A DNA stretch of 5,443 bases from Candidatus Aminicenantota bacterium (GCA_003524335.1 DQHV01000305.1:9095-14537), one strand, 5' to 3'; positions 1 through 5,443 are shown, numbered from the stretch's first letter. Program-made: numbers and translations. The notes: generated by a model from the sequence alone, not told the origin.

Positions 1-8
1 AGCCTTTC

Positions 9-37
9 TTGACAAGGGTTTTCGCCTGGGATATAAA
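9..37 (+). promoter_or_regulatory. Sigma-70 promoter of the beta-barrel gene
   Basis: A perfect -35 box TTGACA (9-14) is followed by exactly 17 bases and a -10 box TATAAA (32-37, five of six consensus bases). Transcription would begin near 43-45, giving a leader of about 130 bases before the ATG at 176. The call rests only on sequence match, but hexamer quality and spacing are close to ideal. Confidence 0.75.
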
Positions 38-42
38 CACAA

Positions 43-52
43 TCCCCGGGGA
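43..52. promoter_or_regulatory. Perfect 10-base palindrome at the predicted transcription start
   Basis: TCCCCGGGGA is fully self-complementary and lies 5 bases after the -10 box, on the expected +1 position. It could be a repressor operator. It could also be a chance GC-rich palindrome, as no regulator is encoded nearby. Confidence 0.3.
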
Positions 53-56
53 ATGC

Positions 57-88
57 CCCAAATTAGGTGACAACTGACCCCTTTTGGG
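57..88. repeat. Imperfect 32-base inverted repeat in the leader
   Basis: CCCAAA (57-62) pairs with TTTGGG (83-88). After a symmetric 3x3 internal loop, GGT (66-68) pairs with ACC (77-79) around an 8-base loop. The form, an interrupted palindrome beside a gene with a GGTGACA...TGACCCC core, recalls REP-like elements or terminal hairpins moved by IS200-type (Y1) transposases. That origin is inference; no transposase is present here. Confidence 0.4.
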
Positions 89-120
89 CACAGCCGGGCC
101 CCGGCCGGCCCCGCTGCCCA
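85..120 (+). promoter_or_regulatory. Very GC-rich stem-loop in the 5' leader
   Basis: TGGGCA (85-90) is the exact reverse complement of TGCCCA (115-120). An alternative fold pairs GGG and CAGC (86-88, 91-94) with GCTG and CCC (113-119). The enclosed bases are almost all G and C (CCGG and GGCC repeats). It overlaps the 57-88 inverted repeat at 85-88, so the two folds would compete. A second small stem, GCCAA (122-126) with TTGGC (134-138), follows. There is no U-run, so it does not look like an intrinsic terminator. Confidence 0.4.
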
Positions 121-175
121 GGCCAAGTCCATTTTGGCATATATTTTGCTAATGATAGGGCGGAGGAGAAAGAAG

Positions 176-934
176 ATGAAAAAAACGATCGGCCTCGCCG
201 CCATCCTTGTCCTTTTGCTTCCCACTCTGGGGATCTCGGGAGCGCTGTCATTCCGTCTTGCGTATTTTATCCCTCGGGCCCACAGCGACCTCTGGAAGAT
301 CGAGTTCGAGAACATGTCCTTCCAGAAATCGGATTTCCAAACCACGACCCTGGGAATCCACTACGAACACTTCCTCACCAAGGAGATCAGCGTCATGCTC
401 GGGGTGGATGGCTACAGCCAGATCCGCCTCGGGAACTACAGGGACTATGTGGGCTACACTTTTGACGAAGGGGATTTCGCGTTTCCCGCTGATATCTATG
501 AAGGCGACTTCACCATCGCCCATAACTTCGGGGTTTCCATCACGCCCGTCCAGTTGTCTTTGAAACTGACTCCGTTCGGCCGGCGCTCCGGCTTCATCCC
601 GTACGTCGGAGGCGGGGTTTCTCTCTACATCTGGAGCGTCAAGCTCCTGGGCGATATGGTCGATTTCACCGACGAGTGGGTTTATGAAGACCCGGATTTG
701 GGTGATGTTCCGATCTACGGCATCTTCCCGGCCCAGGCCCGGGCTGAGAGCCGGTTCTCGGTCGGCTACCAGGGTTTCGCCGGGTTCATGATCCCCGTCG
801 CCAGCCGGCTGGCCATCGAGGCCGAGTTCAAGTACAGCGTCGGGAAGGGCGACCCGGGCCAGGCCTTCGAGGGGTTCGAGGACTTCGACCTCGGCGGCTA
901 CCAGATTTCGCTCGGCGTCAACTACTGGTTCTGA
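176..934 (+). CDS. Outer-membrane beta-barrel protein (OmpW/OmpA-barrel-like)
   Basis: This encodes a 252-residue exported protein predicted to fold as a beta-barrel in the outer membrane; its ligand or role is not recognised. The ATG at 176 is chosen because GGAGGAG (162-168) sits 7 bases upstream and the product begins with a textbook signal peptide: MKK, a hydrophobic run to about residue 20, and an SGA cleavage site at 21-23. An in-frame TTG at 134 would add 14 residues, including a basic GRRRKK stretch, and lacks these signs. The mature part has alternating amphipathic strands, a PYVGGGVSLYIW segment typical of small porin-like barrels, an acidic loop rich in D and E in the centre, and a C-terminal NYWF whose final Phe fits the barrel-assembly signal. 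It stands alone behind its own promoter and converges with the LEA-like gene. The barrel call is fairly sure; the subfamily is not. Confidence 0.82.
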   Translation: MKKTIGLAAILVLLLPTLGISGALSFRLAYFIPRAHSDLWKIEFENMSFQKSDFQTTTLGIHYEHFLTKEISVMLGVDGYSQIRLGNYRDYVGYTFDEGDFAFPADIYEGDFTIAHNFGVSITPVQLSLKLTPFGRRSGFIPYVGGGVSLYIWSVKLLGDMVDFTDEWVYEDPDLGDVPIYGIFPAQARAESRFSVGYQGFAGFMIPVASRLAIEAEFKYSVGKGDPGQAFEGFEDFDLGGYQISLGVNYWF

Positions 935-957
935 GCGTCAAGAGGCCGGGATGATGG

Positions 958-976
958 CCGGGCTCATTGGGCCCGG
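958..976. other. Hairpin between convergent genes
   Basis: CCGGGC (958-963) and GCCCGG (971-976) form a six-base stem with a 7-base loop containing the LEA-like gene's stop codon. A hairpin here could act bidirectionally for the two converging transcripts, but no T-run follows on either strand, so a terminator role is weakly supported. Confidence 0.25.
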
Positions 977-1818
977 ATGATCTGGATATCGCCCTTCTTG
1001 GCGAAACTCAATTTGAGCTGCCCCCAGACGGAATCGGCCCAGGAGTCGCCGCTCAGGAGGCAAGCGGCGGAGGGCTTTTGGAGGATATCGAAGACCTCCC
1101 GTCCGATCTCGAAGAAGTCCAGCATGAGCGGCAGGCTGAAGCTGAGCTCGGCCTGGCTTTCGATTTTCTTTCCGCCTGGGATGATGCCCTCGGCGAAAGT
1201 GCGGCCCTCGACCTCGAACCTGTAGCTCAGCTTTCCGAGCGCCAACTCAAAGTTGTTCCCGTTCCGGAGGGAGAAAGAGAGCGTGAACTCCGCGCCGCCG
1301 ATGGTCAGCGTCTTCACAGCGAGGGGTTTGACCTCAACCTCCAATTCCCGGAAGACCGGGAAGTCCCCGGAAAAAGCGAACGGGGTTGTTTCCTGCCGAC
1401 CCCGGCTGTCAGTGAATATCAGCAGGCCCGTCACATAGCAGGCAGCCTTGGGAACGTCTGCGGCCCCCGGCACCCTCTCCAGGAGGTCGGGATAAGTGAT
1501 CTTCAGGGGGAGCGAGATACGGGTGGTCCTCTCCTTTTCGACGAGTATCGGCGACTCCAGGCTCGTCTTCAGGGCGAAATAGTCAGCCCCCTCGACGACA
1601 ACCCGGTAGTCATACGCACTCAAGGAATAAGACGAACGCGAGGAATTGGCGATCTCGAGGAAGAAGACCAGGGTAAGCCCGGACGGGTCCATGTCCCGGA
1701 TCTCTTTTCTTTCCAGAGAGACGATGATATTCTTATTGGCCGGAGAGACCGTCAGCCCGGCCGCCAGGAGAAAGAACAAGAGACAGGAAGCAGTCCGTCG
1801 CAACAGCCATTGGCCCAT
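964..1818 (-). CDS. Secreted protein with tandem LEA type 2 (WHy-like) domains
   Basis: The product is 284 residues from the ATG whose complement is at 1816-1818. It opens with a signal-peptide-like segment: MGQWLLRR, a hydrophobic run to about residue 22, and SPA at 25-27. Two similar beta-sandwich repeats follow. The first (about 33-150) has hydrophobic strands leading into EIANSSRSSYSLSAYDYRVVVEG. The second (about 158-284) has the matching LSFSLRNGNNFELALGKLSYRFEVEG. The pattern of a hydrophobic strand, N-rich turn, L-x-x-Y-x-x-x-V-E-G and later 'leucine-proline-leucine' strand is characteristic of the LEA_2/WHy fold, linked in plants and some bacteria to desiccation or membrane stress. 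No lipobox cysteine is seen, so it is probably periplasmic or held by an uncleaved signal anchor. An in-frame GTG at 1887 would add 23 residues, but its Shine-Dalgarno-like sequence is too far away and it lacks a clean signal sequence. The exact cellular role is unknown. Confidence 0.75.
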   Translation of the reverse strand: MGQWLLRRTASCLLFFLLAAGLTVSPANKNIIVSLERKEIRDMDPSGLTLVFFLEIANSSRSSYSLSAYDYRVVVEGADYFALKTSLESPILVEKERTTRISLPLKITYPDLLERVPGAADVPKAACYVTGLLIFTDSRGRQETTPFAFSGDFPVFRELEVEVKPLAVKTLTIGGAEFTLSFSLRNGNNFELALGKLSYRFEVEGRTFAEGIIPGGKKIESQAELSFSLPLMLDFFEIGREVFDILQKPSAACLLSGDSWADSVWGQLKLSFAKKGDIQIIRAQ

Positions 1819-1836
1819 GTTCAATCCGAAGCCACT

Positions 1837-1865
1837 AGGATACACGATGGCCGTCCAAAGGACAA
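1837..1865 (-). promoter_or_regulatory. Possible promoter of the LEA-like gene
   Basis: Read on the minus strand, TTGTCC (1865-1860) is followed by 17 bases and TATCCT (1842-1837). Each hexamer matches four of six consensus bases. Transcription would start about 12 bases before the ATG at 1818, which leaves a short leader with no clear ribosome-binding site. This is a moderate match only. Confidence 0.35.
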
Positions 1866-1888
1866 GCCCTGCCAAGCCCTTATTCACG

Positions 1889-1917
1889 TTGAAGAGCGCG
1901 CCGCCTGCTTATATAAT
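1889..1917 (+). promoter_or_regulatory. Sigma-70 promoter of the nucleotidyltransferase-galE operon
   Basis: TTGAAG (1889-1894, four of six) is followed by exactly 17 bases and a perfect TATAAT (1912-1917). Predicted transcription starts near 1924, about 35 bases before the ATG at 1959. The leader carries an 8-base palindrome AGGCGCCT (1939-1946) and a weak ribosome-binding site GAGA (1947-1950). Confidence 0.7.
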
Positions 1918-1958
1918 AGGGGAAAAGCGTGCTAAAATAGGCGCCTGAGACGACGATC

Positions 1959-3404
1959 ATGCCAGACTTCAAAGCGGAATTCCGGGACAAAAGCCTTTTC
2001 GTCCGGCTGTTCGGCCGGAACGTCTATGCGGTAGGGGGGTTCGTCCGTGACCTGGTCATGGACAAGCCGTCCGCTGAAGTTGATATCCTGGTCACCGGAT
2101 TCCCACTCGACGAGATCATCCGGCGGATCAAGCCCCACGGCCGGGTCGACCTCGTCGGCCGAAGCTTCGGGATCATCAAGTTCACGGTCCGGAAAAAGAC
2201 TTATGATGTCGCCCTGCCGAGGACCGATAGCGCGGCCGACCAGCCGGCCCGCCGCCACCGAGATTTCCTGATCACGGCCGACCCCGCCCTGCCCATCGAA
2301 AAGGATCTCGAACGCCGGGATTTCCGCTGCAACAGCATGGCCCTGAGGCTGGCCGACGGAGCCCTGATCGACCCGTTCGGGGGCCGGGAAGACGTCGAGG
2401 CGCGGCGGATCCGGCTGACCAACCGCCGGGCCTTTCCCGAGGACCCACTGCGGGTGCTGCGGGTGGCCCGCTTCTCCTCCGTCCTCGGTTTCGCCGTCGA
2501 CCCGGAAATCTACGATATCGCCAAGGAGATCGACCTGCGCGGCCTGAGTGTGGAAAGAATCAATGAGGAGATGTTCAAGATCCTCCTGCTCTCGAAGTGT
2601 CCTTCGGTCGGGCTGGAAGAGCTCTTCAAGCTGGGAGCGCTCAAGCAGCTCTTCCCGGAGCTCTACCGGCTCACCCTGTCCATCCAGGATTCCCTTTTCC
2701 ACCCCGAGAAAGACGATTTCGGCCATCACAGCGTCTGGCACCATACCCGGCTGACGGCCGACCAGGCCACGGCCATCGCTGGGTTTGCCGGCCTCGGCCG
2801 GGAGAAAAAACTCTGTCTGCTGCTGGCGGCGCTCTATCATGACGCCGGCAAACCGGCGACGGCCCACTGGGAATACAAGCGGGGCCGGATGGCCATCACC
2901 AACAACGGCCACGACCTGGCCAGCGAGAGGATCGTCAGGAAGGTCCTGGGGCGATTCCGGATCTTTTCCTGGAACGGCTACAACCTCAGGAAGATGGTAC
3001 CCCTGCTCATCCGCTCCCATCATCGGCTGTCGGAGCTCTGGCTGAACCGGGAAAGCGTCACCAAGAAGGCCTTCAACCGCCTGGCCGCCGAAACCCAGGG
3101 AGAAATCGAACTCTTGGTCTACCTGGACGCCGCCGACCGGGCCGGCCGGAAGGAGCGGCTGGTCAAGTCTTTGGACCGGCAGGGCAAATGGCTCCTCCGA
3201 AGGTTCGAGGAGCTGAACGTCAGCGGGGAGACCATCAAGCCTCTGATCCTGGGCCGGGACCTGATCCGGCTGGGCGTCCCGCCGGGACCGGCCATGGGCA
3301 AGATCCTCAAGCGCCTGTACGGGATGCAGCTCGACAACTCCTTCGAGACCAAGGCCCAAGGCGTCCGGGCCGCCGAAAGTCTGATCAAGGGGAAAAAGGC
3401 ATGA
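1959..3404 (+). CDS. cca: CCA tRNA nucleotidyltransferase / poly(A) polymerase family protein with HD domain
   Basis: This 481-residue class II nucleotidyltransferase adds C, C and A (or A only) to tRNA 3' ends in the cytoplasm. The N-terminal head has VGGFVRD (25-31) of the beta-polymerase fold. The metal-binding pair reads E40-V-D42 instead of the usual D-x-D. ERRDFRCNSMA (118-128) fits the RRD...N motif for ribose and triphosphate contacts. EDPLR (161-165) fits the EDxxR nucleotide template, within FPEDPLRVLRVARF. A helical neck follows. An HD phosphohydrolase domain occupies about 245-395, with H261/H262, H294-D295, H318 and D390 as likely metal ligands; in E. coli Cca such a domain has phosphatase and 2',3'-cyclic phosphodiesterase activity. 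The C-terminal ILGRDLIRLGVPPGPAMGKIL (430-450) is the usual family tail. It is first in an operon with galE. CC-adding, A-adding, full CCA-adding and poly(A) activity cannot be told apart by eye, so the symbol is provisional. Confidence 0.88.
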   Translation: MPDFKAEFRDKSLFVRLFGRNVYAVGGFVRDLVMDKPSAEVDILVTGFPLDEIIRRIKPHGRVDLVGRSFGIIKFTVRKKTYDVALPRTDSAADQPARRHRDFLITADPALPIEKDLERRDFRCNSMALRLADGALIDPFGGREDVEARRIRLTNRRAFPEDPLRVLRVARFSSVLGFAVDPEIYDIAKEIDLRGLSVERINEEMFKILLLSKCPSVGLEELFKLGALKQLFPELYRLTLSIQDSLFHPEKDDFGHHSVWHHTRLTADQATAIAGFAGLGREKKLCLLLAALYHDAGKPATAHWEYKRGRMAITNNGHDLASERIVRKVLGRFRIFSWNGYNLRKMVPLLIRSHHRLSELWLNRESVTKKAFNRLAAETQGEIELLVYLDAADRAGRKERLVKSLDRQGKWLLRRFEELNVSGETIKPLILGRDLIRLGVPPGPAMGKILKRLYGMQLDNSFETKAQGVRAAESLIKGKKA

Positions 3405-4384
3405 AGATTCTCGTCTGCGGGGGCGCGGGCTACATCGGGTCTCACACGGTTAAGTCTTTGCTCCGCGAAGGGTTCGAAGTCGTCGTCTTCGACAATTTCT
3501 CGTCCGGGAAAGAGGAGCTTGTCATCGGCGGAGAAGTCATCCGCGGCGACCTGGACGACAAGGCGCCCATCCGCAGGGTTTTCAGCACCAGGCAGATCGA
3601 GGCTGTCCTCCACTTTGCCTCCCTCATCCAGGTGAGCGAATCCTTCCTCAACCCCCAGAGATACTATACCCACAACCTCAGCACCAGCTTGAACCTGCTC
3701 GAAGCCATGCTGGAGGCCGGCGTCAAGAAGATCATCTTCTCCTCGAGCGCCGCAGTCTATGGGGCTCCTTTGGAGATCCCGATCCCAGAATCCCACCCTC
3801 TGAACCCGATCAACCCCTACGGCCACACCAAGCTCTTCGTGGAGCGGATCCTCCAGGACTACGAGAAGGCCTACGATTTAAAGTTCATCTCCCTTCGCTA
3901 CTTCAACGCCGCAGGGGCGGACCCGGATGCCGAACTGGGAGAGCTGCACGACCCGGAAACCCACCTCATCCCGAACATCCTTCTGTTCCTGCTCGGGCAA
4001 AAGAAAAGCTTCGACCTCTACGGAACCGACTTTCCCACCGCGGACGGGACGGCCATCCGGGACTACATCCATGTCACCGACCTGGCCGAAGCCCACGTCT
4101 TGGCGCTCCGGAAGCTGCTGGCCTCGCCCGAGAGCGATTTCATCAACCTGGGGGCCAGCCGGGGCTATTCGGTCTTAGAAGTGATCAGGAAAGTGGAAGA
4201 AATGACCGGCCAGAAAATAATTTACAGTGCCAAGCCAAAAAGGTTGGGAGATGTGCCTGTTCTCCTGGCCTCCAAAGAAAAAGCGGAAGAGAGGCTCGGC
4301 TGGAGGCTCCGCTACTCCGGCCTCGAGACAATCATCGGGACCGCCTGGCGTTGGCACAAGAAGATCACCCAAAAACAGAGCTAG
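3401..4384 (+). CDS. galE: UDP-glucose 4-epimerase
   Basis: This 327-residue extended short-chain dehydrogenase/reductase interconverts UDP-glucose and UDP-galactose (possibly the N-acetyl forms too), feeding surface polysaccharide synthesis or the Leloir pathway in the cytoplasm. The NAD-binding GGAGYIG is at 7-13, with D31 after the second strand to bind the adenosine ribose. The catalytic set is visible: FSSSAAVYG (113-121) carries the Ser and Y140-G-H-T-K144 is the YxxxK pair. RYFNAAGAD (166-174), DGTAIRDYIHVTDLAEAH (215-232) and RLGDVP...LGW (281-301) are all GalE hallmarks. The residue matching the E. coli substrate gate Tyr299 is L288, as in many other bacterial homologues, so N-acetyl sugar use cannot be judged. 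The start is fixed by the family N-terminus and by AAGGGG (3387-3392), 8 bases upstream. The ATG overlaps the upstream stop in ATGA, implying translational coupling. Confidence 0.93.
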   Translation: MKILVCGGAGYIGSHTVKSLLREGFEVVVFDNFSSGKEELVIGGEVIRGDLDDKAPIRRVFSTRQIEAVLHFASLIQVSESFLNPQRYYTHNLSTSLNLLEAMLEAGVKKIIFSSSAAVYGAPLEIPIPESHPLNPINPYGHTKLFVERILQDYEKAYDLKFISLRYFNAAGADPDAELGELHDPETHLIPNILLFLLGQKKSFDLYGTDFPTADGTAIRDYIHVTDLAEAHVLALRKLLASPESDFINLGASRGYSVLEVIRKVEEMTGQKIIYSAKPKRLGDVPVLLASKEKAEERLGWRLRYSGLETIIGTAWRWHKKITQKQS

Positions 4385-4386
4385 AT

Positions 4387-4405
4387 TGTACTCAAATTGA
4401 GTACA
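4387..4405. promoter_or_regulatory. Perfect 9-1-9 palindrome, operator-like
   Basis: TGTACTCAAATTGAGTACA has nine-base arms that are exact reverse complements around a single A. It begins 2 bases after the galE stop and ends 38 bases before the -35 box of the next gene. Length and symmetry fit a dimeric repressor or activator site. As RNA it would form a stem closing on a small AT loop, but no T-run follows, so an intrinsic terminator for galE is less likely. Confidence 0.5.
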
Positions 4406-4411
4406 TCCGCC

Positions 4412-4423
4412 GGTGTCTTCACC
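4412..4423. other. Small inverted repeat GGTG-TCTT-CACC
   Basis: This is a four-base-pair stem with a four-base loop, lying between the palindrome at 4387 and the next promoter. It is short and has no T-run on the + strand. It may be chance. Confidence 0.2.
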
Positions 4424-4443
4424 TTGAAAGATCGAAAAAATAG

Positions 4444-4472
4444 TTGACCGGTTGGTCGTAAAATGATATAAA
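4444..4472 (+). promoter_or_regulatory. Extended -10 sigma-70 promoter of the mltD-like gene
   Basis: TTGACC (4444-4449, five of six) is followed by 17 bases and TATAAA (4467-4472, five of six), with TGA just before the -10 box giving an extended -10 element. GACC-GGTT-GGTC (4446-4457) is an inverted repeat overlapping the -35 box and could be a regulator contact site. The predicted start, near 4477-4480, leaves only about 8-11 bases of leader. Confidence 0.7.
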
Positions 4473-4487
4473 TTAAGACCTTACGAG

Positions 4488-5443
4488 ATGAAAAGGAAAA
4501 AGCAGACCGCCTCCACATTCTTGGGATTAGCCCTTCTTTTCTCCTGGGCTTGTTCCTCATCCAAGGTCCCGCCAAAAATCGTCACCCCGCCGGCGCCCGT
4601 CCCCATTCAGGAGAATCAGCCGGCTGAACCCCCTCCCCAGGAACCTCCCCCGGACCAGAAGGAAATCCCTCCGGCCCAGAGAGAACCATCGCCTGAGACC
4701 CAAAACCAGGAAGGAGATGCCCTCACCGGGAAAGAGGACCCGTCGGTCCTGCTCGAAGAGGCGCTCAACACCTACCAGGACGCCCTGGCGGCCTGGGAAA
4801 AAGGAGATCTGGACTCGGCCTTTCTGGCGCTCGACGAGGCCTATGCCCTAATTCTCAAGGTCCAGCTACCCCCGGACTCATCCCTGCTTCAGGAAAAGAA
4901 CGACCTCCGTCTGCTGATCGCTCAGCGCATCCAGCAGATCTACGCTTCCCGGCCGGTCACGGTCGGAGACAACCACAAGACCATCCCCCTCGACGAAAAC
5001 AAGGAAGTCCTGGACGAGATCAAGTCCTTCCAGACCAGAGAGAAGGCTCAATTCCTCGAAGCCTACCGGAGGTCGGGACTTTACCGCGAGATGATTCTTC
5101 AGGAGATGAGAAAGGAAGGCCTGCCCGAGGAACTCTCCTGGCTGCCGCTCATCGAAAGCGGGTTCAAAGTGAGGGCGTTATCCAGGGCGCGGGCCCTCGG
5201 CTTGTGGCAGTTCATCTCCTCGACCGGCTACCGCTACGGTCTCAAGCGGGACCGCTATGTCGACGAACGCATGGATCCTCTAAAGTCCACGCGGGGGGCA
5301 ATCCGGTATCTGGTTGAGCTCCATTCCTTTTTCGGCGACTGGTCGACCGCCCTGGCCTCCTACAACTGCGGCGAGGTCCGCGTGCAGAACGTCATCCGCA
5401 CCCAGCGGATCGACTACCTCGACAATTTCTGGGACCTCTACCG
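4488..5443 (+). CDS. mltD: Membrane-bound lytic murein transglycosylase, MltD-like (3' end outside the window)
   Basis: The frame stays open for 318 codons to the window edge. The family cleaves the MurNAc-GlcNAc bond of peptidoglycan with formation of 1,6-anhydro ends, working in the periplasm. Residues 1-21 are a basic start and hydrophobic signal ending SWA-C22. This is a slightly unusual lipobox (Ser at -3), so lipid anchoring is likely but not certain. A Pro- and Gln-rich linker spans about 27-75. Helical, TPR-like sequence covers about 86-155 (for example AAWEKGDLDSAFLALDEAY), then an SLT domain from about 185. LPLIESGF (219-226) has the catalytic Glu at E223. ALGLWQFISSTG (236-247) and ALASYNCGEVRV (288-299) are the other GH23 signatures, and the order matches MltD. 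C-terminal LysM repeats would be expected beyond the window. The ATG at 4488 follows only a weak ACGAG ribosome-binding site. Confidence 0.85.
   Translation, partial: MKRKKQTASTFLGLALLFSWACSSSKVPPKIVTPPAPVPIQENQPAEPPPQEPPPDQKEIPPAQREPSPETQNQEGDALTGKEDPSVLLEEALNTYQDALAAWEKGDLDSAFLALDEAYALILKVQLPPDSSLLQEKNDLRLLIAQRIQQIYASRPVTVGDNHKTIPLDENKEVLDEIKSFQTREKAQFLEAYRRSGLYREMILQEMRKEGLPEELSWLPLIESGFKVRALSRARALGLWQFISSTGYRYGLKRDRYVDERMDPLKSTRGAIRYLVELHSFFGDWSTALASYNCGEVRVQNVIRTQRIDYLDNFWDLY

Noticed and set aside
134..175. TTG start giving 14 more residues to the beta-barrel protein
   Set aside because: The ATG at 176 has a strong GGAGGAG site and gives a clean signal peptide; the extension would put a basic stretch in front of it.
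944..981. Near-repeats GGCCGGGATGAT / GGCCGGG / GCCCGGATGAT between the convergent genes
   Set aside because: The copies are short and GC-rich, and partly coding; there is no regular spacing to suggest a repeat array.
967..1935. Long open frame on the + strand opposite the LEA-like gene (322 codons)
   Set aside because: Its protein is low-complexity, rich in E, G, R and P without domains. The minus strand gives a signal peptide and two recognisable repeats.
1932..3359. 475-codon minus-strand open frame opposite the nucleotidyltransferase
   Set aside because: It is antisense to a gene with clear catalytic motifs; GC-rich third positions suppress stop codons on the other strand.
3188..3400. 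N-terminal extension of GalE by 71 residues
   Set aside because: It lies inside the upstream gene in another frame, has no domain character, and the family begins at MKILVCGGAGYIG with a good ribosome-binding site.
3119..3826. Minus-strand open frame across the cca-galE junction
   Set aside because: It runs antisense to two confidently identified genes and shows no recognisable domain.
1..5443. Search for CRISPR arrays, tRNA or rRNA genes, transposases, toxin-antitoxin or phage genes
   Set aside because: Nothing matching was seen on either strand; every large coding region is a housekeeping or envelope gene.

Overview
This window looks like ordinary chromosomal sequence from a GC-rich, diderm (outer-membrane-bearing) bacterium. 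The evidence is an exported beta-barrel protein ending in aromatic residue F, a lipoprotein-type lytic transglycosylase, and strong G/C bias at third codon positions. The combination of a secreted LEA-type-2 protein, an HD-domain CCA/poly(A) polymerase and an MltD-like protein would suit Acidobacteriota, Aminicenantes or Desulfobacterota-like lineages. That placement is a guess; nothing in the window fixes the taxon.

Layout. Positions 1-175 hold a near-consensus sigma-70 promoter and a long, inverted-repeat-rich leader. They precede a 252-residue outer-membrane beta-barrel protein (176-934, +). A secreted protein with two LEA_2/WHy-like repeats (964-1818, -) converges on it with a 29-base gap. 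A divergent promoter region around 1837-1917 separates the LEA gene from a two-gene operon on the + strand. The operon is a class II tRNA nucleotidyltransferase/poly(A) polymerase with an HD domain (1959-3404) and a UDP-glucose 4-epimerase, galE (3401-4384), joined by an ATGA overlap. A 103-base intergenic region follows, with a perfect 19-base palindrome and a strong extended -10 promoter. It leads into an MltD-like membrane-bound lytic transglycosylase (4488 to the window end), which is cut off by the window edge.

Function. Three of the five genes act in the cell envelope: the beta-barrel, the LEA-like exported protein and the murein transglycosylase. GalE supplies UDP-galactose-type sugars for surface polysaccharides, and the nucleotidyltransferase matures or repairs tRNA 3' ends. 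Apart from the two-gene operon, each gene appears to be its own transcription unit.

I see no mobile gene, CRISPR array, tRNA, rRNA or defence system, and I do not claim a new system. The points worth a second look are the structured leader at 41-138, the 19-base palindrome at 4387-4405, the Glu in place of the first catalytic Asp in the nucleotidyltransferase, and the very short leader of the mltD-like gene.
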